Positions 17,390 through 25,291 of a DNA stretch of 64,000 bases are shown piece by piece. Position 1 is the first letter of the stretch, and each line of letters begins with the position of its first letter. The DNA lies in assembly GCF_009739905.1 (NCBI RefSeq), contig NZ_CP034279.1, positions 1,240,001 through 1,304,000 of the forward strand, read 5' to 3'. The notes under the pieces were generated by a model. The model searched no databases and was not told the DNA's origin. It saw only the letters and a list, made by a program, of their open reading frames with translations. Origin of the DNA: Streptomyces ficellus. GTDB taxonomy: Bacteria > Actinomycetota > Actinomycetes > Streptomycetales > Streptomycetaceae. The position numbers and the translations under genes were made by a program.

Positions 17390-18445
17390 GTGCACGGCGA
17401 ATACAAGGTTCCGGGCGGAAAGCTGGTGGTCGTCGACCTCGACGCGGAGGACGGCGTCCTGCGCCGGGTGAGGGTCGGCGGGGACTTCTTCCTGGAGCCC
17501 GACGAGGCCCTCCAGGCCATCGACGGGGCTCTGGAGGGCGCCCCCGCGGACACCGACGCGTCGGGGCTCGCCGCCCGGATCGACGCGGCGCTGCCGCCCG
17601 GGACGCAGATGTTCGGGCTCACGACCGAGGGCATCGGGGTCGCCGTGCGGCGGGCCCTGGCCCATGCGACCGACTGGACCGACTACGACTGGCGGCTCGT
17701 CCACGACGGCCCGCAGGAACCCGCCCTGCACATGGCGCTCGACGAGGTCCTCACCGGCGAGGTCGCCACCGGGCGCCGGCCACCGACCCTGCGCGTGTGG
17801 GAATGGGGCGCCCCGGCCGTGGTCATCGGAAGCTTCCAGTCGTTGCGCAACGAGGTGGACGCGGAGGCGGCCGCGCGGCACGGGATCGGCGTCGTGCGCC
17901 GGATCAGCGGCGGCGGGGCCATGTTCATCGAGCCGGGCAACACCATCACGTACTCGCTGTCCGTGCCGGACGCGCTGGTGCAGGGGCTGTCGTTCACCGA
18001 CAGCTACGCCTATCTCGACGACTGGGTGCTGGGCGCGCTCGGCGACATGGGCATCAAGGCCTGGTACCAGCCGCTGAACGACATCGCCACCGAGGCCGGG
18101 AAGATCGCCGGGGCGGCGCAGAAGCGGCTCGCCGGCGGGGACGGGGCCGTGCTGCACCACGTGACCATGGCGTACGACATCGACGCGGACAAGATGACGG
18201 AGGTGCTCCGCATCGGCCGGGAGAAGCTCTCCGACAAGGGCACCAGGAGCGCGAAGAAGCGGGTCGATCCGCTGCGCCGCCAGACGGGCCTGCCGCGGGA
18301 GACGGTGATCGAGCGGATGATCGGCTCCTTCCGCGAGCGGTACGGCCTCTCCGAGGGCGGGGTCACGGACGACGAGATGGCACGCGCGCGTGAGCTGGCG
18401 CGGACGAAGTTCGCCTCGCCGGAGTGGACCGCCCGGGTGCCGTGA
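17390..18445 (+). CDS. lplA: Lipoate-protein ligase with accessory domain at the N-terminus
   Basis: Activates lipoate (or octanoate) with ATP and attaches it to lipoyl domains of 2-oxoacid dehydrogenases or GcvH. 351 aa. Seen: residues 1-90 look like the LplA accessory C-domain (GEYKVPGGKLVVVDL, then GGDFFLEPDEALQAIDGAL); the catalytic BPL/LplA fold follows from about residue 98 with VRRISGGGAMF (169-179) and the ligand-binding Lys238 in AGKIAGAAQKR. The order is therefore swapped relative to E. coli LplA. GTG start at 17390 with GGGAG about 10 bases upstream. Monocistronic. Confidence 0.88.
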   Translation: MHGEYKVPGGKLVVVDLDAEDGVLRRVRVGGDFFLEPDEALQAIDGALEGAPADTDASGLAARIDAALPPGTQMFGLTTEGIGVAVRRALAHATDWTDYDWRLVHDGPQEPALHMALDEVLTGEVATGRRPPTLRVWEWGAPAVVIGSFQSLRNEVDAEAAARHGIGVVRRISGGGAMFIEPGNTITYSLSVPDALVQGLSFTDSYAYLDDWVLGALGDMGIKAWYQPLNDIATEAGKIAGAAQKRLAGGDGAVLHHVTMAYDIDADKMTEVLRIGREKLSDKGTRSAKKRVDPLRRQTGLPRETVIERMIGSFRERYGLSEGGVTDDEMARARELARTKFASPEWTARVP

Positions 18446-18460
18446 CGCGGGCGCACCCCG

Positions 18461-18598
18461 CGCGGCCACTACCGGGCGCCGCACCACAACGCGCGCTCCT
18501 TCACCCCGGACGGCTACCTCCGCACCGGCACCGTGGCGCGCCGCACCCCCGGCGGCGACCTGGTGGTGGCCGGCTGCGCGGACGACGCCCACGGCTGA
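18461..18598 (+). pseudogene. Remnant of an aryl-acid adenylating enzyme
   Basis: Immediately after the lplA stop and in the same frame, 45 codons ending in TGA at 18596-18598 read RGHYRAPHHNARSFTPDGYL, RTGTVARRTPGGDLVVAG. This matches the hinge-proximal segment of 2,3-dihydroxybenzoate/salicylate-AMP ligases (family form RGYYRA-HNA-AFTPDGFYRTGD-G-L-V-GR). The essential Asp of the YRTGD core is Thr here, and there is no start codon, no upstream catalytic region and no downstream Lys motif. It is best read as a decayed fragment of a siderophore-type adenylation gene. Confidence 0.7.
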
Positions 18599-18621
18599 CG
18601 ACGCGACGGCCCGCGGGGGCG

Positions 18622-19203
18622 TCACTCCGGTGGGGTGTCCGCCGCTCGCAGGGCGGTCAGGGCGCGGTCCAGCCGGGCCGTGCGGCTTTCCGGTGTGACG
18701 GCCTGGAGCAGCGGGAGCATGACCTGGTACCGGCCGGACCGGTCGAGCGCCGCGAACGCGCGCGCGGCGGCGGGGTCCGCGTCGAGTGCCGCGGCGAGGT
18801 CCTCGGGGACGGTGGCCGTGCGCTGGGAGGCGTACGCGGCGGCCCACCGGCCGTCCGCCCGCGCCTTGCGCACCTCGGCCAGGCCGGGTTCGCGCATCCG
18901 GCCGGCGGCGGTCAGCGCCTCCACCTTCTCGACGTTCACCCGCGACCACAGGCTGCGGGGCCGGCGGGGCACGTACTTCTGTACGTAGTGCCGCGCGTCG
19001 AGCGACCGGCGCTGACCGGAGATCCAGCCGTAGCAGAGGCCGATGTCGACCAGTTCGTCGGCGGTGACCGAGGGGATGCCCGAGTTCTTCTTGGCCACCT
19101 TGATCCACACGCCTTCGTGGCGGGTGTGGTTCCCGGCCAGCCAGTCCTCGAACGCCTCGCCGCCGGCGCAGCTGATGACCTCGACCCCGTCGATCTCGTC
19201 CAT
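18622..19203 (-). CDS. YdeI/OmpD-associated family protein
   Basis: 193 aa, function not established; the family is sometimes linked to bacteriocin or envelope-stress protection. Seen: FEDWLAGNHTRHEGVWIKVAKKNSG near the start, VDIGLCYGWISGQRRSLD, and the family's basic YVPRRPRSLWSRVN block, then a C-terminal helical part (AAALDADPAAARAFAALDRSGRYQ). Soluble. A TAACCT hexamer (19210-19215, complementary strand) lies 6 bases before the ATG, as for a leaderless transcript. Confidence 0.82.
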   Translation of the reverse strand: MDEIDGVEVISCAGGEAFEDWLAGNHTRHEGVWIKVAKKNSGIPSVTADELVDIGLCYGWISGQRRSLDARHYVQKYVPRRPRSLWSRVNVEKVEALTAAGRMREPGLAEVRKARADGRWAAAYASQRTATVPEDLAAALDADPAAARAFAALDRSGRYQVMLPLLQAVTPESRTARLDRALTALRAADTPPE

Positions 19204-19209
19204 GCGGCC

Positions 19210-19215
19210 AGGTTA
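19210..19215 (-). promoter_or_regulatory. TAACCT -10 element, leaderless
   Basis: TAACCT on the coding strand lies 6 bases before the ATG of the YdeI-like gene, with no Shine-Dalgarno between. It belongs to the set of TANNCT-N6/7-start sites in this window. Confidence 0.35.
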
Positions 19216-19223
19216 TCGCCGGG

Positions 19224-20237
19224 TCACCGGGAGGGGGGCTGGGTGAGGGCGGGGATGATCTCGGCTCCGTAGGCGTCGATGACCTGCTCGCGCGCGTCGT
19301 GCATGGCGTACACGGCGAACTGGTCGACTCCCAGAGCCCGCAGCGCCTTCAGCCGCTCGATGTGGGCAGACGGGGGGCCCAGCAGGCAGAACCGGTCGAC
19401 GATCTCGTCCGGGACGAAGGCGGTGGAGGGGTTGTCGGCGCGCCCGTGGTGGCTGTAGTCGTACCCCTCGCGGGCCTTGATGTAGTCGGTGAGCGCCTCG
19501 GGCACCAGGCCGGAGTGCTCGCCGTAGCGGGCCACCAGGTCGGCGACGTGGTTGCCGACCATCCCGCCGAACCAGCGGCACTGCTCGCGGGCGTGTGCCA
19601 GGTCGTCGCCGACGTAGGCGGGCGCCGCGACGCAGATGGTGACGGACGACGGGTCGCGGCCCGCGTCGGCGGCGGCCTGCCGTACCGCCTTGACCATCCA
19701 TTCGGTCAGGAACGGGTCGGCGAGCTGGAGGATGAAGCCGTCGGCCTTCTGCCCGGCGAGGGCGAGCGCCTTCGGCCCGTACGCGGCCATCCAGACCGGC
19801 AGGTGGCCGTCCCTCACCCACGGGATGCGGACGGGGCTGCCGTCGACCGTGGCCTCCCGGCCCTCGGCGAGGTCGCGGATGACGTCGATCGCCTCGCCGA
19901 GCCGGGCGAGCGTGTTGGGTTTGCGGCCGGCGACGCGCATGGCGGAGTCGCCGCGGCCGATGCCGCACACGGTCCGGTTGCCGTACATGTCGTTGAGGGT
20001 GGCGAAGGTGGAGGCCGTGACCTCCCAGGTGCGGGTGCCGGGGTTGGTGACCATCGGGCCGACGACGAGCTTGCGGGTGTGTTCCAGGATCCGGCTGTAG
20101 ATGACGAACGGTTCCTGCCAGAGCACGGCGGAGTCGAAGGTCCAGCCGTAGCGGAAGCCGTTGCGTTCCGCGCGCCGCATCAGGCCGACGACGGCGGAAC
20201 CGGGCGGGTCGGTCTGCAGGACGAGTCCGAAGTCCAC
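19224..20237 (-). CDS. LLM-class, F420-type oxidoreductase of the pyrimidine operon
   Basis: 337-aa luciferase-like TIM-barrel flavin/F420 oxidoreductase, last gene of the dihydropyrimidinase operon. Seen: MDFGLVLQTDPPG at the start, YGWTFDSAVLWQEPFVIYSR, VGPMVTNPGTRTWEVTAS, and CGIGRGDSAMR, a pattern typical of F420-binding LLM proteins. The GTG at 20237 has an AGGAG that overlaps the dihydropyrimidinase TAG stop (TAGGAG), so translation is coupled. Its exact reaction is unknown; RutA, the uracil ring-opening monooxygenase, belongs to the same superfamily, and no canonical dihydropyrimidine dehydrogenase is present here. Confidence 0.85.
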   Translation of the reverse strand: MDFGLVLQTDPPGSAVVGLMRRAERNGFRYGWTFDSAVLWQEPFVIYSRILEHTRKLVVGPMVTNPGTRTWEVTASTFATLNDMYGNRTVCGIGRGDSAMRVAGRKPNTLARLGEAIDVIRDLAEGREATVDGSPVRIPWVRDGHLPVWMAAYGPKALALAGQKADGFILQLADPFLTEWMVKAVRQAAADAGRDPSSVTICVAAPAYVGDDLAHAREQCRWFGGMVGNHVADLVARYGEHSGLVPEALTDYIKAREGYDYSHHGRADNPSTAFVPDEIVDRFCLLGPPSAHIERLKALRALGVDQFAVYAMHDAREQVIDAYGAEIIPALTQPPSR

Positions 20238-20248
20238 GTCGCGTTCTC

Positions 20249-21640
20249 CTAGTTCAGGTACTGGCAGGTGGAGCGGGGGGTGAAGCAGCCGTGTCCGGCG
20301 CGGCCGGTGTACTTCCGGTCCTCGACGACGACCTCGCCGCGCGAGAGGACGGTCCGCACCTGGCCGGTGACGGTCCTGCCCTCGTAGGCCGAGTAGTCGA
20401 CGTTCATGTGGTGGGTGGCGGCGGAGATCGTCTGCTGGGCGTGCGGGTCGTAGATGACGATGTCGGCGTCGGAGCCGGGCGCGATGGTGCCCTTCTGCGG
20501 GTAGAGCCCGAACATCCGGGCCGGGGTCGCGCAGGCGATCTCGATCCAGCGGCGGCGGCCGATGTGGCCGTCGACGACGGCCTGGTGGAGCAGGTCCATG
20601 CGGTTCTCCACCCCCGGGAGGCCGTTGGGGATCTTGGAGAAGTCGCCGCGGCCCAGTTCCTTCTGCCCGGAGAAGCAGAAGGGGCAATGGTCGGTGGAGA
20701 CGACCTGGAGGTCGTTGGTGCGCAGGCCGCGCCACAGCGCCGCCTGGTGCTCCCGGGGCCTGAGCGGCGTGGAGCAGACGTACTTGGCGCCCTCGAAGCC
20801 GGGCTCGGCGAGGTTGTCGGTGGACAGGAACAGGTACTGGGGGCAGGTCTCGCCGAAGACGGGCAGCCCCTTGTCGCGGGCGGCGGCGAGTTCGGCGACG
20901 GCCTCCTCGGCGGAGACGTGCACGACGTAGAGGGGCGCCCCGGCGACGCGGGCGAGCTGGATGGCGCGGTGGGTGGCCTCGGCCTCCAGCAGCACCTTGC
21001 GGACCTCGCCGTGGTGGCGGGGGTCGGTCTCGCCGCGCGCGAGGGCCTGTTCGACGAGGACGTCGATCGCGATGCCGTTCTCGGCGTGCATCATGATCAG
21101 GCCGCCGGTCTCACCGGCGCGCTGCATGGCCCGCAGGATCTGCCCGTCGTCCGAGTAGAAGACGCCGGGGTAGGCCATGAACAGTTTGACCGAGCTGACG
21201 CCCTGCTCGACGAGCCTGCCCATCTCGCGCAGCGTCGACTCGTTGACGTCCGACACGATCATGTGGAAGCCGTAGTCGACGGCGCACTGCCCGTCGGCCT
21301 TGGCGTGCCAGGCGTCGAGCCCGGCGGCCAGCGACGACCCCTTGGGCTGCACCGCGAAGTCGATGATGGTGGTCGTCCCGCCCCATGCCGCGGCCCGGGT
21401 GCCCGTCTCGAACGAGTCGGAGGCGAAGGTGCCGCCGAACGGCAGCTCCATGTGGGTGTGCGCGTCGACCCCGCCGGGGATCACGTACTGCTGCGACGCG
21501 TCGATGACGCGGTCGGCGGTCCACGCCTGGGTTCCCGGCGTCGCCATCGCCACGACCCGGCCGTGCTCGATCAGTACGTCCGCGTGTGTTTCGTCCGTGG
21601 CGGTGATCACCAGTCCGCCGGTAATCAGAGTCCGGGTCAT
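20249..21640 (-). CDS. Dihydropyrimidinase (hydantoinase)
   Basis: Opens the ring of dihydrouracil, dihydrothymine or hydantoins to N-carbamoyl-amino acids. 463 aa from ATG 21640. Seen: metal-binding DAHTHMELPFGG (His61, His63), the carboxylated Lys152 in SSVKLFMAYPG, MHAENG, VVHVSAEEA, and STDHCPFCFSG with the fourth metal Asp. The C-terminus keeps NVDYSAYEGR-TG, usual for D-hydantoinase/dihydropyrimidinase. It lies downstream of ureidopropionase and aminotransferase genes and upstream of an LLM oxidoreductase, which together fit the reductive pyrimidine route. Confidence 0.94.
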   Translation of the reverse strand: MTRTLITGGLVITATDETHADVLIEHGRVVAMATPGTQAWTADRVIDASQQYVIPGGVDAHTHMELPFGGTFASDSFETGTRAAAWGGTTTIIDFAVQPKGSSLAAGLDAWHAKADGQCAVDYGFHMIVSDVNESTLREMGRLVEQGVSSVKLFMAYPGVFYSDDGQILRAMQRAGETGGLIMMHAENGIAIDVLVEQALARGETDPRHHGEVRKVLLEAEATHRAIQLARVAGAPLYVVHVSAEEAVAELAAARDKGLPVFGETCPQYLFLSTDNLAEPGFEGAKYVCSTPLRPREHQAALWRGLRTNDLQVVSTDHCPFCFSGQKELGRGDFSKIPNGLPGVENRMDLLHQAVVDGHIGRRRWIEIACATPARMFGLYPQKGTIAPGSDADIVIYDPHAQQTISAATHHMNVDYSAYEGRTVTGQVRTVLSRGEVVVEDRKYTGRAGHGCFTPRSTCQYLN

Positions 21641-21699
21641 GCCGGGAAGTCCCTTCGGTGAGAGGTCGTCGCCGGGGAGGGGAGGCGGGCCGGCGGCGC

Positions 21700-22998
21700 T
21701 TACACGGAACGCAGGGCGCGTTCGAGGATCGCGGCGCCTTCCTCGGCCTCGGCGACGGTCAGCGAGAGCGGTGGGGCGATGCGCAGGGCGCTGGTGTCGT
21801 GGCCGCCGCCCTTGCCGATGAGCAGGCCGCCCTCGCGGGCCGCTTCGAGGACGGCGGCCGCGGCCCGCGGGTTCGCCTCGTCCGTGCCGGGTTTCACCAG
21901 TTCGATGCCGAGCATCAGGCCGCGGCCCCGTACCTCGCGTACGTGGGCGCAGCCGGCGGTGGCCGCGCGGAGGCGCTCGGCGAGCAGCCCGCCGACGCGC
22001 CGGGCGTTGCCTTGGAGGTCGTGTTCGAGGAGGTACGAGAGGTTGGCGAGACCGGCGGCCATGGTGACGGGCGAGCCGCCGAACGTCGAGATGGAGTTGG
22101 CGTTCAGGCAGTTCATGACCTCCGCGCGGGCGACGACACCGCCGATGGACATGCCGTTGCCGATGCCCTTGGCGAAGGTGAGGACGTCGGGCGGGCCGCT
22201 CGCGGCGTGGGCCTGCCAGCCCCAGAAGTGCTCGCCGGTGCGGCCCCAGCCGGTCTGCACCTCGTCGGCGATCCACAGGATGCCGCGGGGGGCGAGGACC
22301 TCGCGGAAGGCGGCGTACAGCCCGTCGGGCGGGGAGGTGAAGCCGCCGACGCCCTGGATCGGCTCGGCGATCAGCGCGGCGACGTCGCCGGTGTGCCCCA
22401 GCAGGTCCTCGAGGTCGGCGACGCACGCCTCGATGAACCGGGCGTCGGACAGGTGCGCGTAAGGGCCGCGGCCGCGGACGCCGCCGTGCACGTACAGCGT
22501 CTGGAGCGGCGACAGGGTGGTGGGCGACCAGGCGCGGTTGCCGGTGACGGACACGGCCGAGAAGGACCTGCCGTGGTAGCTGTTGCGCATCGCCAGGATC
22601 TGGTTGGTGCGGCGGTGGGCGGTGGCCAGCAGCAGGGCGGTGTCGTTCGCCTCCGTACCGGAGGTGGTGAAGAAGACGCGGGCGTCGGGGATGCCGGAGA
22701 GGTGCGCGACGCGCTCGGCGAGCTCCACCATGGGGCGGTTGAGGTAGAGGGTGGAGGAGTGGATGATCCGGCCGGCCTGCTCGGTGATCGCCTTGGTGAC
22801 CTCGGGGAGGGCGTGGGCGGTCATGGTGGTGAGGATGCCGCCGAAGAAGTCGAGGTAGCGCCTGCCGGTGCTGTCCCAGACGTACCGCCCCTCGCCGTGG
22901 GTGATCTCGACGGGGTCCTGGTAGTAGAGGGAGACCCAGTCGGGGATGACGGCCCTGTGGCGGGCGAGCAGGTCGTTCGTGTGGCGGTCGCTCGTCAC
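21700..22998 (-). CDS. Class III PLP aminotransferase
   Basis: 432 aa, fold-type I aminotransferase. Seen: YLDFFGGILTTMTAHALPEV, SGTEANDTALLLA, the pyridine-ring Asp block WIADEVQTGWGRTGEHFW and the PLP Lys in LTFAKGIGNGMSIGG. In this operon beta-alanine or beta-aminoisobutyrate, the products of pyrimidine breakdown, are the probable amino donors, giving malonate semialdehyde; this is inference from context. Its start overlaps the stop of the ureidopropionase gene by 4 bp. Confidence 0.9.
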   Translation of the reverse strand: MTSDRHTNDLLARHRAVIPDWVSLYYQDPVEITHGEGRYVWDSTGRRYLDFFGGILTTMTAHALPEVTKAITEQAGRIIHSSTLYLNRPMVELAERVAHLSGIPDARVFFTTSGTEANDTALLLATAHRRTNQILAMRNSYHGRSFSAVSVTGNRAWSPTTLSPLQTLYVHGGVRGRGPYAHLSDARFIEACVADLEDLLGHTGDVAALIAEPIQGVGGFTSPPDGLYAAFREVLAPRGILWIADEVQTGWGRTGEHFWGWQAHAASGPPDVLTFAKGIGNGMSIGGVVARAEVMNCLNANSISTFGGSPVTMAAGLANLSYLLEHDLQGNARRVGGLLAERLRAATAGCAHVREVRGRGLMLGIELVKPGTDEANPRAAAAVLEAAREGGLLIGKGGGHDTSALRIAPPLSLTVAEAEEGAAILERALRSV

Positions 22999-23837
22999 GG
23001 CTGCACCAGCCCCTCGTACGCGTCGGGGCGCCGGTCCCGGTAGAACGCCCAGGTCTGCCGTACGTCGTCGATGAGCCGGAAGTCGAGGTCGCGGACGACG
23101 AGTTCCTCCTCCTTGTCGGAGGCGACGTCGCCGACGAACCGGCCGCGCGGGTCGACGAAGTAGCTGGTGCCGTAGAAGTCGTTGTCGCCGTACTCCTCCT
23201 GCCCGACGCGGTTGATGGCGGCCACGTAGTAGAGGTTGGCGACGGCGGCGGCCGGCTGCTCCAGCTGCCAGAGGTGGGACGACAGCCCGCGGTGGGTGGC
23301 GGAGGGGTTGAAGACGAGCTGGGCTCCGTTCAGGCCGAGTTGGCGCCAGCCCTCGGGGAAGTGCCGGTCGTAGCAGATGTAGACGCCGACGCGGCCGACG
23401 GCCGTGTCGAAGACCGGCCAGCCGAGGTTGCCCGGCCTGAAGTAGTACTTCTCCCAGAAGCCCCTGACCTGCGGGATGTGGTGCTTGCGGTACTTGCCGA
23501 GGTAGGAGCCGTCGGCGTCGATCACGGCGGCGGTGTTGTAGTAGAAGCCGGGCCCCTCGATCTCGAAGACCGGCACGACGATCACCATGCCGGTCTCCCG
23601 GGCGAGGTCCTGCATGCGCCGTACGGTCGGGCCGTCGGGGACGGGCTCGGCCCAGCGGTGGTGCTCCGGCTCCTGGACCTGGCAGAAGTACGGGGCGTTG
23701 AACACCTCTTGGAAACCGATGACCTTGGCGCCCTGCCGGGCCGCCTCGCGGGCGTGCTCCTCATGCTTGGCGATCATTGATTCGGTGTCGCCGGTCCAGG
23801 TGGCCTGGACGAGGGCGGCGCGCACGACGTGGGACAT
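22995..23837 (-). CDS. Nitrilase-superfamily amidohydrolase, beta-ureidopropionase-like
   Basis: Hydrolyses N-carbamoyl-beta-alanine (or N-carbamoyl amino acids) to the amino acid, CO2 and ammonia. 280 aa from ATG 23837, which has AAGGAG 6 bases upstream; an earlier in-frame ATG at 23855 lacks one. The catalytic triad is visible: Glu44 in GFQEVF, Lys118 in KYRKHHIP, Cys155 in YICYDRHFPE. Conserved PSATHRGLSSHLW and NDFYGTSYFVDPRG support the ureidopropionase branch. First gene of the four-gene operon that runs leftward to 19224. Confidence 0.92.
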   Translation of the reverse strand: MSHVVRAALVQATWTGDTESMIAKHEEHAREAARQGAKVIGFQEVFNAPYFCQVQEPEHHRWAEPVPDGPTVRRMQDLARETGMVIVVPVFEIEGPGFYYNTAAVIDADGSYLGKYRKHHIPQVRGFWEKYYFRPGNLGWPVFDTAVGRVGVYICYDRHFPEGWRQLGLNGAQLVFNPSATHRGLSSHLWQLEQPAAAVANLYYVAAINRVGQEEYGDNDFYGTSYFVDPRGRFVGDVASDKEEELVVRDLDFRLIDDVRQTWAFYRDRRPDAYEGLVQP

Positions 23838-23869
23838 GAGCTGCTCCTTCGGCACGGCGTCAGAGAGCC

Positions 23870-23883
23870 TCTACGCACGTAGA
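23870..23883. promoter_or_regulatory. Dyad upstream of the pyrimidine operon
   Basis: TCTACG-CA-CGTAGA has perfect 6-bp arms and lies 33 bp upstream of the ureidopropionase ATG; a related half-site GTGCGTAG follows at 23888-23895. The rest of the 262-bp gap to the next gene shows no ORF. It is a candidate operator; no regulator gene is adjacent, so the binding protein is unknown. Confidence 0.4.
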
Positions 23884-24099
23884 CACGGTGCGTAGGAAGC
23901 GAACGTAAGCCTCGTCACACCCCTGGGCAAGACCGCCGCCGTCAACCGCCGGAGTCGATCATGTTTCGTACCCGAGTGGTCCACATCGGGCACCTCATGC
24001 CGGTTGCCGGTCAGGTGTCACCGCCGGGCCGGACACGGTGACCGGGCGGGGGCAGTGCGACAGCGCCGGAGGCCGACAGTCGCGCCGAGCGCCCGCGGG

Positions 24100-24492
24100 T
24101 TACCCCGGCTCGCCGTCCGGGAACGTCACCGCGATGCCCACGTGCGGCCGCCTGCCGAGCCGCACGAGGGTCGCCGGCAGGTCGACCAGCCAGAACTGGA
24201 CGCCGTACTTGCGGGATAGGAGCTTCCGTACGCCCCTGGTGTCGTCCAGCAGCCGCGCCGTTCCCCCGGCGGTGGCCGCGCCCTCCGCGACCCGGCCGCG
24301 CACGTCGCACGCGGTGACGACGACCCGGGTGTCGCGGCGCAGGCGCTTGACCTTCCAGGAGTCCGCGCGCGTCCACACGTACAACTCGTCGCCGTCCACC
24401 GCGTACCAGACCGGTGTGGCGACCCCCGTACCGTCCTTGCGGAACGTGGTCAGGCTGACGTAGCGGCCGTGCCGCAGCGCTTCGGGTATCAC
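24100..24492 (-). CDS. PPOX-class F420-dependent protein
   Basis: 130-aa split-barrel protein of the pyridoxamine-phosphate-oxidase-like class that in actinomycetes binds F420. Seen: the N-terminal HGRYVSLTTFRKDGTGVATPVWYAVDGDELYVWT strand pattern (shown here in parts: RYVSLTTFRKDGT, ATPVWYAVDG) and VRKLLSRKYG near the C-terminus. The substrate is unknown; relatives reduce biliverdin or detoxify quinone-like compounds. GTG start at 24492; TAGGCT lies 7 bases upstream (24500-24505), so the message is probably leaderless. Confidence 0.85.
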   Translation of the reverse strand: MIPEALRHGRYVSLTTFRKDGTGVATPVWYAVDGDELYVWTRADSWKVKRLRRDTRVVVTACDVRGRVAEGAATAGGTARLLDDTRGVRKLLSRKYGVQFWLVDLPATLVRLGRRPHVGIAVTFPDGEPG

Positions 24493-24499
24493 GACGGCG

Positions 24500-24505
24500 A
24501 GCCTA
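24500..24505 (-). promoter_or_regulatory. TAGGCT -10 element, leaderless PPOX transcript
   Basis: TAGGCT on the coding strand lies 7 bases before the GTG at 24492, with no Shine-Dalgarno between. Confidence 0.45.
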
Positions 24506-24582
24506 CGCCCCGGTGGTGCGGGGCGCTGTCGTCTTCACGACGGGCCGGTTCCCGGCGGGTCCGGCCCGGGCAGTGCACCACC

Positions 24583-25011
24583 ATGACACCCTCACCGTGC
24601 CGAGTCCCGCCGGACCGGGACCTCGACGTCACCAGGGCGGTCCTCACCGTGGGCCGTGACCTCGGCGTCTCCGCGAAGGTCATGCTGGCCGCGTTCGAGG
24701 CCGGCTGGGTCGAGTCGCACATGAACAACCTGGACTGCGGCGACAAGGACTCGCTCGGCGTCTTCCAGCAACGCCCCAGCCAGGGCTGGGGGACGCCCGA
24801 GCAGATCCGGCGGGTGCCGTACGCGGCCCGGCGGTTCTTCGAGCGGGCCGTGGCCGTCGAGCGGCGGGCGCCCCACCTCAGCGCGGGCGAAACGGCCCAG
24901 GAGGTGCAGCGCTCCGCCCACCCGGAGAGGTACGACGCGGCGGAGGCGAAGGCCCGGGAACTCCTGGAGGAGGCCACGGCGGCGGGCGCTCCCCTGGCGG
25001 GTGCCGGCTAG
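24583..25011 (+). CDS. Small lysozyme-like (transglycosylase-fold) protein
   Basis: 142 aa from ATG 24583; the frame is open further upstream but that part is Arg/Ser-rich. Seen: VTRAVLTVGRDLGVSAKVM, then AAFEAGWVESHMNNLDCGD with a Glu in the catalytic-helix position of lysozyme-like folds, and DSLGVFQQRPSQGWGTPEQI. I recall this block from actinobacterial proteins often labelled vaguely or wrongly. Unlike most peptidoglycan hydrolases there is no signal peptide, so it is either intracellular, exported another way, or not a hydrolase. Convergent with the XRE gene, overlapping it by 4 bp. Confidence 0.75.
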   Translation: MTPSPCRVPPDRDLDVTRAVLTVGRDLGVSAKVMLAAFEAGWVESHMNNLDCGDKDSLGVFQQRPSQGWGTPEQIRRVPYAARRFFERAVAVERRAPHLSAGETAQEVQRSAHPERYDAAEAKARELLEEATAAGAPLAGAG

Positions 25012-25259
25012 GACGGCACCAGCGCGCACCGGGTGACGAGGTCGTCCATGGACAGCCCCAGCACTCCCGCCAGCGCCGCGACGGTGAAGAAGGCGGGGGT
25101 CGGGGCCCGGCCCGTCTCGATCTTGCGGAGCGTCTCCGCCGAGAGCCCGGCGGCCGCCGCGACCTCGGCCATGCTGCGCGGACCGCGCGCTTCGCGCAGC
25201 AACTGCCCGAGGCGTTCGCCGCGTTCGCGCTCTTCGGGGGTGAGAGGAGTACGGACCAT
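25008..25259 (-). CDS. XRE-family regulator
   Basis: 83 aa, a single lambda-repressor-type helix-turn-helix with little else. Seen: ERGERLGQLLREARG, then SMAEVAAAAGLSAETLRKIETGRA (helix-turn-helix about residues 29-52; quoted in part) and a C-terminal LAGVLGLSMDDLVTRC helix. It is divergent from the methionine aminopeptidase gene, only 32 bp apart. TAGTAT (25266-25271 reversed) is 6 bases from its ATG, so it too is probably leaderless and likely autoregulated through the palindrome between the genes. Confidence 0.88.
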   Translation of the reverse strand: MVRTPLTPEERERGERLGQLLREARGPRSMAEVAAAAGLSAETLRKIETGRAPTPAFFTVAALAGVLGLSMDDLVTRCALVPS

Positions 25260-25265
25260 GCCCCC

Positions 25266-25284
25266 ATACTAATACCGGTATAGT
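25266..25284. promoter_or_regulatory. Back-to-back leaderless promoters around an ATACCGGTAT palindrome
   Basis: The 32-bp gap between the XRE and map starts contains TATAGT (25279-25284) 7 bases before the map ATG, and TAGTAT (25266-25271, opposite strand) 6 bases before the XRE ATG. Between and overlapping them is the perfect 10-bp palindrome ATACCGGTAT (25272-25281). Binding of the XRE protein here would control both genes at once. No good -35 hexamers are visible. Confidence 0.55.
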
Positions 25285-25291
25285 AATTGGC

